From: an uncultured Gammaproteobacteria bacterium
Lineage (GTDB): Bacteria > Pseudomonadota > Gammaproteobacteria > Arenicellales > JAANXG01
NCBI GenBank assembly: GCA_947259175.1
Contig: CAMYKW010000006.1
Span: forward strand, 1 to 64,000
Direction of reading: 5' to 3'
DNA length: 64,000 bases
A program made the position numbers and the translations under genes. The first letter of the stretch is position 1, and each line of letters opens with the position of its first letter. Below, piece after piece: positions 1 through 7,574 of this stretch. The notes under the pieces are model-generated. The model worked only from the letters and a program-made list of their open reading frames with translations, had not been told where the DNA came from and searched no databases.

Positions 1-1
1 G

Positions 2-232
2 GTACTTGAAAAGTGGAATCCACTTGGGGACGCTGAGAATACCGTCGGTGAGCTTGATGGATATCGGTACGAGGCCATTGACATTATTTCGACCATTGAA
101 CTGATTTCTGGCCCGAATAAAGTAGAAAAAGCCATCTCCCAGGTGCTAACCGAAGCGTTTAATATAGAACTCGATCAAGCCGAATTGGCCCAGGCAGCAA
201 AGAAAGTGGAACGTGTGCTGGACGCTCACTAG
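2..232 (+). CDS. 3' end of a hypothetical protein (weak DUF1871-like)
   Basis: The window opens inside a reading frame that gives 76 residues before a TAG stop; the 5' end lies outside the window. The peptide begins VLEKWNPLGD and continues with an acidic, helical-looking stretch. The pattern of a W-x-P-hydrophobic motif, then a Y-x-x-E-A-hydrophobic-D-hydrophobic helix, recalls the small DUF1871 (YugE-like) family, but this is from memory and weak. No catalytic motif, membrane segment or signal is visible. The frame is open to the left edge and has sensible amino acid composition, which supports it as a real gene end. Function unknown. Confidence 0.5.
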   Translation, partial: VLEKWNPLGDAENTVGELDGYRYEAIDIISTIELISGPNKVEKAISQVLTEAFNIELDQAELAQAAKKVERVLDAH

Positions 233-403
233 ATTCTGCAGACATGATAGCCATTCCTGTGGAAATCATTACTTTTTCAGCAACCTGCGAAGAGGTTATG
301 GATTGCTAACGGACCCGGTGCCAGCTGGCATATTCGCGAACCTCTTACCTACATCACTGCAGCACGACACAACCCAACGTGGCTGCCTCAAGCTCACCAC
401 AGC

Positions 404-643
404 ATGAGCCGGGATAACGTGGCCGGAGGAAAGAAAAAACTGACTCGCGCCCAAAAGGCGGCAAAGAAAGCCAGGCAAGAGAAGACCATGACCGTGTTTC
501 GCGATGGCAAGCAAGTCCGGGTGAAGCGGCCCGAGTCGATTGACGGTATGGACGTGGACGAATTCATCAGAAGGAATGCGGATCCCGTATGGCTGCATCA
601 AAATGAAATGTGGGAATACCTGGACCACGACGACAAGGAGTAA
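404..643 (+). CDS. small conserved-looking hypothetical protein, 79 aa
   Basis: A 79-residue protein with a strongly basic Lys/Ala-rich N-terminal third (residues 8-27, KKKLTRAQKAAKKARQEK region) followed by a compact part containing the sequence DGKQVRVKRPESIDG and ending in WLHQNEMWEYL. No signal peptide, membrane helix or known domain is recognised. A second in-frame ATG at 488 would give a 51-residue protein that keeps the compact part, and either start is possible because no strong Shine-Dalgarno sequence precedes position 404. The mixed acidic/aromatic C-terminus looks like a selected sequence rather than a chance frame. Function unknown; it stands alone between two non-coding stretches. 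Confidence 0.55.
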   Translation: MSRDNVAGGKKKLTRAQKAAKKARQEKTMTVFRDGKQVRVKRPESIDGMDVDEFIRRNADPVWLHQNEMWEYLDHDDKE

Positions 644-801
644 CGGTGTCAACAGCGCTTCAGATCTCAAACACCATGGAGGTAAAAAACGCGTGGGATC
701 TAGTGAGGCGAAACTGTATACTCCGTTCTGGTTTCCCAGGCCCCATTGCGTGAACCGGTGCGACGCGGACTCAACTTGATATCGATTACGCCCGATTTAC
801 G

Positions 802-822
802 CCTACGCCAAACCTACGCCAA
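802..822 (+). repeat. short tandem direct repeat CCTACGCCAA
   Basis: The 10-mer CCTACGCCAA occurs at 802-811 and again at 813-822, separated by one base, and a related TTACGCC word lies just upstream (about 796). Spacing is 11 bases, close to one helical turn, so the copies face the same side of the DNA. Such repeats next to a tRNA-end-like sequence could be arm-type integrase sites, but that is inference; chance or slippage is also possible. Confidence 0.45.
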
Positions 823-848
823 GGACATATAACTAATTGATAAAACAA

Positions 849-874
849 GGGGTACGAATCCGGCCCCGGCACCA
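849..874 (+). other. tRNA 3'-end-like segment, possible integration scar
   Basis: The segment GGGGTACGAATCCGGCCCCGGCACCA resembles the T-loop (consensus GGTTCGAATCC), acceptor 3' strand and CCA of a tRNA. The rest of a tRNA is absent: the bases upstream do not form D or anticodon arms, the T-stem does not pair, and the count to the CCA is one base short of a perfect tRNA. Displaced tRNA 3' ends are typical of attachment sites left by integrases that target tRNA genes. No integrase gene is visible nearby, so at most this is an old scar. Confidence 0.3.
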
Positions 875-1054
875 TGAAAATCAGCGCATAACATTCGGGT
901 GCGGCAACGCGAAATCGTGCCCGTTTGCTGAACGCCGGCGCCGCTCTCCGGGCGCCGCCACCCCTGCATATTCCCTTGCAATTCAGCAAATAACGGCCAT
1001 AGTTATTTATGTAGACACGCGAATATAAATCATGTGTTTAGGGGGTGTGGTGTC

Positions 1055-1441
1055 ATGGTGGTCAAGTACGATTTGTGCTGTGAACTCGGCCACGAGTTCG
1101 AAGGTTGGTTCCGGAGCGAAGACGAATTCATGCGTCAACAAGACTTCGATCTGGTGAACTGCCCGGTGTGTGAGTGCGCCGGTGTACATAGAATTTCGAC
1201 TTGGATAGCGCAGACCGAATTGGAAGACGATGAGGTCAGATACTCCGAAGAGTATCAACGCACCAAGACCTTATTACAACAGATTAACGACTTCGTTGAC
1301 CAGAACATAGACAATACGAACGATGTCGAAGTTCCAGCGCCCCGACGGGAAATGCGGAGAGTCAAACAATTACACGCGGAGGGTGCGGCCGAGTTGCTGT
1401 TGCCGTTCGACACCGGCATCGACAAAGACAAATTGAATTAG
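1055..1441 (+). CDS. DUF1178 family protein
   Basis: A protein of about 128 residues starting MVVKYDLCCELGHEFEGWF. The pattern 'K/V-Y-D-L-x-C-x-x-G-H-x-F-E-G-W-F' followed by a C-P-V-C knuckle around residue 37-40 is the signature of DUF1178, a small proteobacterial family with a likely zinc-ribbon N-terminus. The middle is acidic and helical, and the C-terminus contains a basic RREMRRVKQ stretch and ends in LLPFDTG, also usual for the family. The ATG at 1055 is chosen because an AGGGGG sequence lies about ten bases upstream and the family starts here; a GTG at 1034 would add seven unrelated residues. Biochemical role unknown. Confidence 0.85.
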   Translation: MVVKYDLCCELGHEFEGWFRSEDEFMRQQDFDLVNCPVCECAGVHRISTWIAQTELEDDEVRYSEEYQRTKTLLQQINDFVDQNIDNTNDVEVPAPRREMRRVKQLHAEGAAELLLPFDTGIDKDKLN

Positions 1442-1456
1442 TCTGCTCGAATAGAT

Positions 1457-3628
1457 TCAAGCGGCTTTGGCCAGGGGCAGTGATACGGTAAACACTGCCC
1501 CTGGTCTGTCGTGGCGGTTCACGGCCTGCACCTTGCCACGGTGGAACTCGGCAATCAGGCGCACGATATACAGGCCCAGGCCGAGGCGCGATTGCTTGGC
1601 GTTTTTTTTGCCGATCGACACCATGGGATCAAACAGACGGTCGCGCATGGTCACCGGTAAATTCGATCCCTCATTCAGTACGCTCAAATTCGCGTAGCCG
1701 TCGACTCGATCCAGCCGCACCATGATCGGCGTACCTTCAGTTCCGAAATCAACCGCATTATCGGCCAGCTTGTCCAGCATCTGCGCAATGTGATCCGGTG
1801 TGCCCGAGACATGCAGAGGCGCGGCCCGGACGTCCAGCTGAAACGCACGGTCGGGATGGCTGAGGCGATAGCCCTCAACGTAGCTGGATACCAGATGGAC
1901 CAGATCAAATTCTTCCCGGGATTCCGCCTGCATCGCTTCTTCCAGGTTCGCCGCCTCGGTGAGGTTGGTGAGTATCGAGCCCAGACGGATGATGCCGTTC
2001 TTGGCACGCTGCATGTATTTGCTCTGCTGCGTTCCCGGGATTTCGTCCTGTAGGTTGTCGAGCGAAGAATTCACGACATTCAATGGATTGCTGAGTTCGT
2101 GGGCGAGCGTGTCCGGCATGCCCTCCAGGTACCGCGTATAGGCTCCCAGACGCCCGAGCATTCCGGTTACGCTGCGTGAAAGGTCGCCGATCTCATCCCC
2201 TGCGTTCGCTTCCGCGGTGATGCGATCCGTCCGTACCCGTCCTTCGGGACCGATGGCATGTTCCGCCGCATTGCGCAGCCGGCGAATTCGCATGGTGATG
2301 CGTGACGCGAATACCAGCAGTGCACCGGTGACGATGATCAACACCAACAGGGTTACGCTGATCACGTTTTCCAGCACCTGTTTTTGCGGGAACAGGACCT
2401 CATTGCTGCTTTGCTCCACCACCACGACGCCGAGAATTTCATCTCCAGACCAAACCGGATGCGCCGCCATCAATATTTGCGTGGTTCCATCTAAAGACGG
2501 CCGGCGTTCAGTTTGCGCGGAACCGGACAGCGCTTTCTTGAATATTTCATCGTTACGATGCGATACATCCGTCGATACGTCCAGGATTTTCCCGGACGGC
2601 GTTTCCAGTATCAGGTTGTAGATGCCGCGCAACGCCCAGTCATACCAAGCGCTCAGCCGGTCGCTCAAGTTCTCGGGTTCATTCTTGTGCTCCGGTTCCC
2701 GCGACAGTTTCCCCACTACCGCACGCACCCGCTGTTTGACGTCCAGCACCCAGATGCGCGCCACCGGGCGGTCCAGACCGCGCAGGATCTTGGCGATCTC
2801 CGGTGAGTGGATTAGCAACCGATTCAGCGGTTCCTTGGCCGCGTCCTGGGACGCGTTGAGGATGAGCCCGGCGTCGGTCTGCGGATCGTCGATATCGGCA
2901 ACTCGAAATCCAAGGCGTGTTTGTGAACTGACCATGAACCGCGGGATACGCAGCTCCACGACGTAGCCGCTCTCGGTAGGCCGAAACTCCGCGGCGATGT
3001 CGTAATTGGGATCGCCGGTGAGTGGCAGGCGCCACTCGGAGTCCACCAGGTAGACGCTCATGCGCCCGGGTTGGCGGACAGTGAGCAGATAGCGTTTGAC
3101 CGGGCCGCCCGGGTCCTGCATGGCGACGCGCAGATGGTCACTGAGGTCCAGGCGCCGACGTTTCAGGTTCCTCGGAATCACCTGGTCGTCGGTGACGTCG
3201 AAAAATGCATACAGATACGGTCCGCGATACCCAATCAAATGTCGAAACGATAACGAGTAGGGATCGTATTCAGGCCCACAAAGCAGTCGGTCGGCGCCGT
3301 CATAGGTGACCGCTTGATCCAGTTGCTCGCCCCAATCCCCCAGGCGTCCGTCCAGGCGCACATAGGTGGGCACGGGATAGGCGAACATATCGTTGGGCTC
3401 GCCGATTAACTTTGATGCGCCGGTGTCCGGGTCAAAAAACTCCGGTCGGTCGTGCAGCACCGTGGAAACCGCGCGCGCTGTCAGATTCAGCGCGTTCTCC
3501 TGCCCCTGGAGCAAGAACGATTTCATCTCACGCACATACTGGTACCCCATCCAGGGAATCAACAGCAACGAGACCGCGACCAGCAGTAGCTTGGTGCGAA
3601 TACTGAATCCGTGTGCCGATTTCGCCAT
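1457..3628 (-). CDS. membrane histidine kinase with CBM9-like sensor (PdsS-like)
   Basis: A 723-residue sensor kinase. A membrane helix at about 13-30 and a second at about 422-442 bracket a large periplasmic part. Residues 88-260 begin with VRLDGRLGDWG and show an alternating beta pattern like carbohydrate-binding family 9 domains; a second sensory part follows to about 410. After a HAMP-like linker (443-495) comes a HisKA domain with the phospho-acceptor H510 in LAHELSNPLN, then a HATPase domain with N624 and the glycine box RLGLGLYIVR (681-690). Overall architecture matches, from memory, the 'proteobacterial dedicated sortase system' kinase PdsS. Its regulator partner lies upstream on the same strand, 236 bases away. 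No sortase or sortase substrate is in the window, so the ligand is unknown. Confidence 0.88.
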   Translation of the reverse strand: MAKSAHGFSIRTKLLLVAVSLLLIPWMGYQYVREMKSFLLQGQENALNLTARAVSTVLHDRPEFFDPDTGASKLIGEPNDMFAYPVPTYVRLDGRLGDWGEQLDQAVTYDGADRLLCGPEYDPYSLSFRHLIGYRGPYLYAFFDVTDDQVIPRNLKRRRLDLSDHLRVAMQDPGGPVKRYLLTVRQPGRMSVYLVDSEWRLPLTGDPNYDIAAEFRPTESGYVVELRIPRFMVSSQTRLGFRVADIDDPQTDAGLILNASQDAAKEPLNRLLIHSPEIAKILRGLDRPVARIWVLDVKQRVRAVVGKLSREPEHKNEPENLSDRLSAWYDWALRGIYNLILETPSGKILDVSTDVSHRNDEIFKKALSGSAQTERRPSLDGTTQILMAAHPVWSGDEILGVVVVEQSSNEVLFPQKQVLENVISVTLLVLIIVTGALLVFASRITMRIRRLRNAAEHAIGPEGRVRTDRITAEANAGDEIGDLSRSVTGMLGRLGAYTRYLEGMPDTLAHELSNPLNVVNSSLDNLQDEIPGTQQSKYMQRAKNGIIRLGSILTNLTEAANLEEAMQAESREEFDLVHLVSSYVEGYRLSHPDRAFQLDVRAAPLHVSGTPDHIAQMLDKLADNAVDFGTEGTPIMVRLDRVDGYANLSVLNEGSNLPVTMRDRLFDPMVSIGKKNAKQSRLGLGLYIVRLIAEFHRGKVQAVNRHDRPGAVFTVSLPLAKAA

Positions 3629-3864
3629 AAGTTAAGCCGGAGTGTGCTCCCAGGCATCCGAGCCAAGGGGCAGGGAAGCGCCTGGACGCCGCGTCGGGGA
3701 GCTATCCAGGGACGATGGTGAAAACTGAATGACGCGCACGATTACATACCTAAACTGCGCATGGGGCCGGAACCGCACATACTTCGGCGCCAAGTGTAAC
3801 ATCGGGCGGAGATTGAAGTCCCCGTTTCCGCCATGTTGGTGCAACCAGCGGGCGAACGGCGCGG
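3629..3864 (-). other. 236-base gap between regulator and kinase genes
   Basis: An unusually wide spacer for a two-component pair. A 70-codon frame (3632-3844, minus strand) fills most of it and begins about 20 bases after the regulator stop, but its Pro/Ser/Arg-rich composition shows no recognisable fold, so it is not called as a gene. No terminator hairpin with a T run was found; whether the kinase has its own promoter here is unknown. Confidence 0.4.
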
Positions 3865-4563
3865 CTACTCCGGCTGCCAGCGATAACCCACGCCAAAAAC
3901 GGTTTGAATCATCGCGAACGCGGGGTCCGCCTCCTTGAATTTCTTACGAATCCGCCGCACGTAACCGTTGATGGTATTGCGCTCTACGTAGCTTTGCCGC
4001 GTTATCTGCATCAGGTTTTCATAGGTTTTCACGTGCCCCGGCCGGCGTGCGAGCGCCTCCACCAGCCAGAACTCGGTCAAGGTCAGGTTGATCTCCTTGT
4101 CATCCCAGCGTACCGACATGCTGTTGGGATCGAGCTGCAACGGACCGAGCCGTAAAACGGCCTCCAATTCGGCGGTCTTGGTGTGCAGGGTATCGACGAT
4201 GCGAAACAGCGAACTGACACGCACCGACAGGAACTGCAGGTTAACCGGTTTAGTGATGTAGTCCCACGCGTCCAGCCGCAGGCCGGACACACGGTCTATG
4301 TCGCTGTCCCGCGCGGTAAGAAAGATTATCGGCAACTTCGGCGCCAGCGCGCGAAGATCGCGGCACAGGTCGAATCCGCCGTCCATCTCGTCCTCAAGCA
4401 TGATGTCGAGGATCGCCAAATCGGGGAGCTTTTGTCGCAAACCGGCCATCGCTTCCGGACGGTTACCGTAGGCGGTAACCTGATAGCCATTGGCAACCAG
4501 TGCATCGACATAATTCTCGCGCTGGTCGGGGTCGTCTTCAACTATCGCAATCGTACGAGACAT
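3865..4563 (-). CDS. OmpR-family response regulator (PdsR-like)
   Basis: A 232-residue two-domain regulator. The receiver domain (1-120) has the acidic pocket E9-D10-D11, the phospho-acceptor D53 in LAILDIM, T83 and K105 in ITKPV. The second domain (about 135-232) is an OmpR/PhoB winged helix with the family pattern LTLTEFWLVEALARRPG and ends VGYRWQPE. Receiver plus kinase downstream on the same strand form one signalling pair; its DNA targets are unknown. It lacks any fusion or truncation. The AT-rich 177-base interval upstream, shared with the divergent small gene at 4741, is the likely promoter region for the pair and might be autoregulated, which is inference. Confidence 0.9.
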   Translation of the reverse strand: MSRTIAIVEDDPDQRENYVDALVANGYQVTAYGNRPEAMAGLRQKLPDLAILDIMLEDEMDGGFDLCRDLRALAPKLPIIFLTARDSDIDRVSGLRLDAWDYITKPVNLQFLSVRVSSLFRIVDTLHTKTAELEAVLRLGPLQLDPNSMSVRWDDKEINLTLTEFWLVEALARRPGHVKTYENLMQITRQSYVERNTINGYVRRIRKKFKEADPAFAMIQTVFGVGYRWQPE

Positions 4564-4740
4564 AAAATGAGTTAATTCACAAAATAGTTAATATTTACAG
4601 CTTATTACAACACATATTGAACCTGAATAGTTAGGCTGTATAGCCATCTAATCGCCATAGTTTCAACCTTTTTTAGACACCCGGATTGTCTTTAATTACA
4701 AGTCAGAAAAGGTTGTTTTCCGACCAGGTCGAGGTATCGC

Positions 4741-4968
4741 ATGAGCCGTTTTGTTTTTGTTCCACTGACAGACGAAATATTGTACGAACATCCCGAATTG
4801 ATCAATGGGCCGATCGTACCTTATCGCGCCGGCAGCGATTGCTATCACTGGCTGTCGGTGGAGCTCAATCCCGACGACACGCCTCGGCGCGCGACCCAAC
4901 GCTACGCCAAAGGCGGCAAATCCATTTTCCCGTCGCTGCCGCCGCGTCTGATCGCCCATACCCACTGA
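4741..4968 (+). CDS. small hypothetical protein, 75 aa
   Basis: A 75-residue protein starting MSRFVFVPLTDEILYEHPEL. The opening 'FVFVPLTDE-hydrophobic-L-Y-E-H-P-E' and the later 'GPIVPYRAG' and 'WLSVELNPDD' segments look like conserved hydrophobic strand and turn motifs of a small soluble domain. No signal peptide, membrane segment or catalytic motif is visible. The ATG is preceded by a GAGGT sequence at about eight bases, a good ribosome binding site, which supports real translation. It is divergent from the regulator gene and stands alone. I do not recognise a named family with certainty; function unknown. Confidence 0.6.
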   Translation: MSRFVFVPLTDEILYEHPELINGPIVPYRAGSDCYHWLSVELNPDDTPRRATQRYAKGGKSIFPSLPPRLIAHTH

Positions 4969-5143
4969 ATTCGGCAGCCGCTAAGTCCGTAGTCCGCCCG
5001 GTTTCAGAGGGCGATCGGCGAGTAGCGCAACGGGTATAAATCCTTTCGATGCGAGCTTGGTTCGGAAACGGTCCGCGGATTAAATTTAACATAATATACA
5101 TTATACGAAGTAGGCCTGGCCGGTGGATGGCCCCTTAGCCGCG

Positions 5144-5890
5144 CTAGCGGCCGCCGCTCACGTCGATGAAACTTGCGGTGGTATACCCGGCGTCGTCCGA
5201 TAACAACCATAAAATCGCCTGCGCCACCTCGGCGGGATGACCGCCGCGTCGCATCGGCACCGTGTCCTTGACGCGCTCCACGCGCCCGGGTTCGCCGCCG
5301 CTGGCGTGAATGTCGGTGTAGATCACACCCGGGCGCACGGCGTTCACGCGGATGCCTTCGGGCGCGACTTCCCGCGCAAGACCCAGGGTCAAGCTGTCTA
5401 CCGCGCCTTTTGAGGCTGCGTAATCGACATACTCGCCAGCGGAACCGAGACGCGACGCCATCGACGACACATTTACGATGGCGCCGCCGGCGCCGCCGTA
5501 ACGCGTGGACATGCGCCGCACCGCCTCGCGCGCACACAAGAAATACCCTGTGATATTTGTGGTAAAGGTGCGGGTCAGGCGCGCCGCATCCATCTCGTCG
5601 ACCCGCATCTGCGTTTCCAGTATCCCGGCGTTGTTGACCAGCGCGGTGAGCGGTCCCAGCCGACGGTCCACCACCGCGAACAGTCGCTTCACCTCGTCTT
5701 CGCAGCCGACGTCCGCGGCCACCGCTATGGCGGTGCCCCCGACCTCCTCGATGGCGGCGACCACCGCATCGGCGGCGTCCTGGTTGCTGCGGTAATTGAC
5801 GCACACGGCGTAACCGCGGCTCGCGGCGAGCTGCGCGGCCGCTGCGCCGATGCCGCGGCCCGCGCCGGTTATTACTATTACCTTATTCAT
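5144..5890 (-). CDS. SDR family NAD(P)-dependent oxidoreductase (YgfF-like)
   Basis: A 248-residue classical short-chain dehydrogenase. It opens MNKVIVITGAGRGIG with the TGxxxGxG cofactor loop at 8-15, NNAG at 86-89, the catalytic serine pair at 142-143 and the YxxxK pair Y157/K161. It ends SFIDVSGGR, the usual SDR C-terminus. An Asn-Tyr-Arg-Ser stretch after strand 2 (about 32-35) suggests NADP preference. Substrate cannot be predicted; the closest named relatives I recall are E. coli YgfF and glucose-1-dehydrogenase-like enzymes. The start is placed at the internal ATG because the preceding 11 residues are not SDR-like and a short upstream frame overlaps the ATG (ATGAATAA). Confidence 0.88.
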   Translation of the reverse strand: MNKVIVITGAGRGIGAAAAQLAASRGYAVCVNYRSNQDAADAVVAAIEEVGGTAIAVAADVGCEDEVKRLFAVVDRRLGPLTALVNNAGILETQMRVDEMDAARLTRTFTTNITGYFLCAREAVRRMSTRYGGAGGAIVNVSSMASRLGSAGEYVDYAASKGAVDSLTLGLAREVAPEGIRVNAVRPGVIYTDIHASGGEPGRVERVKDTVPMRRGGHPAEVAQAILWLLSDDAGYTTASFIDVSGGR

Positions 5891-6059
5891 CGAGCGTGTA
5901 ACCCAACGGCCATGGCCGCGCATGCCGCTTCCGGCTCGGATGTATCAACGGAAATACGCCTTGGTGTTCGCATGCACGTCCGGATCCTGCAGCAGCGCGT
6001 CGGTTCGCCACCAGCGGCGTGAGGTCGACGATACGCAGAAACTCCCGTTGTTCGATCAT
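5883..6059 (-). pseudogene. 58-codon frame upstream of the SDR, possibly a decayed gene
   Basis: The frame starts MIEQREFLRIVDLTPLVAN and its TAA stop lies inside the SDR start (ATGAATAA), as in translationally coupled genes. After residue 19 the sequence turns Arg/Pro-rich and gene-like character is lost, while a neighbouring frame at the same place reads DALLQDPDVHANTKAYFR and stops. Together they look like one small protein broken by a frameshift, with sensible sequence before and after the shift. The alternative is that neither frame is coding. Low certainty. Confidence 0.25.
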
Positions 6060-6261
6060 AGCTCAAATGAATAATGGCTCGGCGGCGAGGACCGCTTAAA
6101 GCCGAGGTATTCTGCCACACCCGGGGCACGGAGAAAGAGCACCAGGCGCGTGGTCACGCGCGAAGTCCGCGGCGCCTTAGGCGGATTGGCTGCGTCGTGT
6201 TATGTTTCCCTCGAGTCGGTTAACGATCAGCCATCCCGCGTTCCAGCTAACGGCAGCGCAC

Positions 6262-7413
6262 ATGAACGAGACACGCACGACGCACGAAATAGGAGACCTG
6301 GCCACCGAATTTCCCTTGAGTCCCGAGGTGATTTATCTCAACCATGCGGGAGTTTGCCCGCTTCCCAAGTGCGCGGCGGACGCAATTCGGCGCTTCGTGC
6401 ACGAGTGCGAGACCCAGGGCGCGCGTTTCTATCCACGTTGGATTGCTATGGAGGCCCGCCTTCGCGAGCAGCTGGCGCAACTCATTCATGCGCCCTCGCC
6501 GGACGATATCGCCCTGTTGAAAAACACCTCCGAAGGCCTGTCGACGGTGGCCTGCGGGTTTCCCTGGCAACGGGGAGACAATGTGATAATCAGCGATGAG
6601 GAATTTCCCTCCAATCGCGTCGTGTGGGAGTCGCTGCGCGATCGCGGCGTCACGGTGCGCGAGGTGGCGCTGAGCGGCGCCGCGGACCCGGAAGGCGCCT
6701 TGATCGCCGCCGCGGACAGGCACACGCGTATGATCGCCGTGAGTGCGGTTCAGTTCGCCAGCGGGCTGCGGCTCGATCTGGCGGCCCTGGGCGCGGCGTG
6801 CCGCGCGCGGGACATTGCGTTTTGCGTAGACGCAATCCAGGCGGTGGGAGCGATTCGGCTGGACGTGCAGGCGGCGCACATCGATTTTCTCGCGGCTGAC
6901 GCACACAAATGGTTGTTGGGTCCGGAAGGAATCGCGGTGTTTTACTGCGCACAGGCGTGGCGGGAGCGCCTAGCGCTGCACCAGTTCGGCTGGCACATGC
7001 GCGAGAACTACAGCGATTACGAGACCCGGGATTGGCGGCCGGCAAGCTCGGCGCGCCGATTCGAATGCGGCAGCCCGAATATGATCGGGATCCACGCGTT
7101 ATCCGCGACCCTGGATCTGCTTGCGAAAGTCGGCATGCCCGCGGTCGAGCGCGAGGTCCTGGCACGCGCCGAGCACGTCTTCGACGTGATCCAGGGGCGC
7201 GAAGATCTGGTTTGTATTACAGATTTAAAAACAGGGCGTTACGCGGGAATCATAACGTTTCGCTCGAAGTCACTCCCGACGCCGGAATTATTCGAACAAC
7301 TGCGCGCCCGGGGTATCATCTGCGCCGCTCGCGGCGGCGGCATTCGTTTTTCTCCCCACTTCTACACCCCCCGCGAACACCTCGACCGGGCGCTGGCGGC
7401 GATTCCTGGCTGA
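6262..7413 (+). CDS. class V aminotransferase family PLP enzyme
   Basis: A 383-residue PLP-dependent enzyme of the class V (NifS/isopenicillin-epimerase-like) fold. Visible signatures are the N-terminal YLNHAGVCPLP, the phosphate-binding NTSEGLS (88-94), the PLP-stacking aspartate in FCVDAIQAVG (D190) and the Schiff-base lysine K216 in DAHKWLLGPEG. The C-terminal small domain ends with GIICAARGGGIRFSPHFYTP, usual for the family. No conserved catalytic cysteine for desulfurase activity is seen in the expected loop, so an aminotransferase, lyase or epimerase role is more likely. The start is placed at the ATG giving MNETRTTHEIG; an upstream ATG at 6202 would add 20 unrelated residues. It has no obvious operon partner. 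Confidence 0.85.
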   Translation: MNETRTTHEIGDLATEFPLSPEVIYLNHAGVCPLPKCAADAIRRFVHECETQGARFYPRWIAMEARLREQLAQLIHAPSPDDIALLKNTSEGLSTVACGFPWQRGDNVIISDEEFPSNRVVWESLRDRGVTVREVALSGAADPEGALIAAADRHTRMIAVSAVQFASGLRLDLAALGAACRARDIAFCVDAIQAVGAIRLDVQAAHIDFLAADAHKWLLGPEGIAVFYCAQAWRERLALHQFGWHMRENYSDYETRDWRPASSARRFECGSPNMIGIHALSATLDLLAKVGMPAVEREVLARAEHVFDVIQGREDLVCITDLKTGRYAGIITFRSKSLPTPELFEQLRARGIICAARGGGIRFSPHFYTPREHLDRALAAIPG

Positions 7414-7574
7414 CCACTCAGTTCCGCGCACCCGCCCGTCGCTTGCGCATATCATTCCCTGGACAGTCTCATAGGTGTACCAGCTCAGGAGTAAGCAGAG
7501 ATTTCCGGGACCGTCGCCCAGCTAAGTCGGGTGCCGCATACTTACGGGAATTCACCTTAGCTTCAGCAAAAGAA

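Larger units (their letters stand above)
644..1054. other. 411-base gene-free stretch
   Basis: No convincing gene is seen on either strand: open frames here are short and rich in Arg/Pro without motifs. The stretch holds a pair of direct repeats (802-822) and a tRNA 3'-end-like segment (849-874), annotated separately. The last 40 bases before the DUF1178 gene are AT-rich (TTATTTATG, ATATAAAT) and could carry its promoter, but no confident -35/-10 pair was identified. Confidence 0.5.

Noticed and set aside
1034-1054. Upstream GTG start for the DUF1178 protein.
   Set aside because: It would place the AGGGGG ribosome binding site inside the coding region and add residues foreign to the family.
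3632-3844. 70-codon minus-strand frame between the response regulator and kinase genes.
   Set aside because: Composition is Ser/Pro/Arg-rich without motifs, and nothing but its position supports it.
5096-5111. 16 bases identical to part of the phage P1 loxP site (ATACATTATACGAAGT).
   Set aside because: Only one arm and part of the spacer match; the second arm is absent and the sequence is AT-rich, so chance is more likely than a recombination site.
5004-5804. 266-codon minus-strand frame overlapping the SDR gene.
   Set aside because: Almost only Arg, Gly and His; the overlapping SDR frame has all catalytic motifs.
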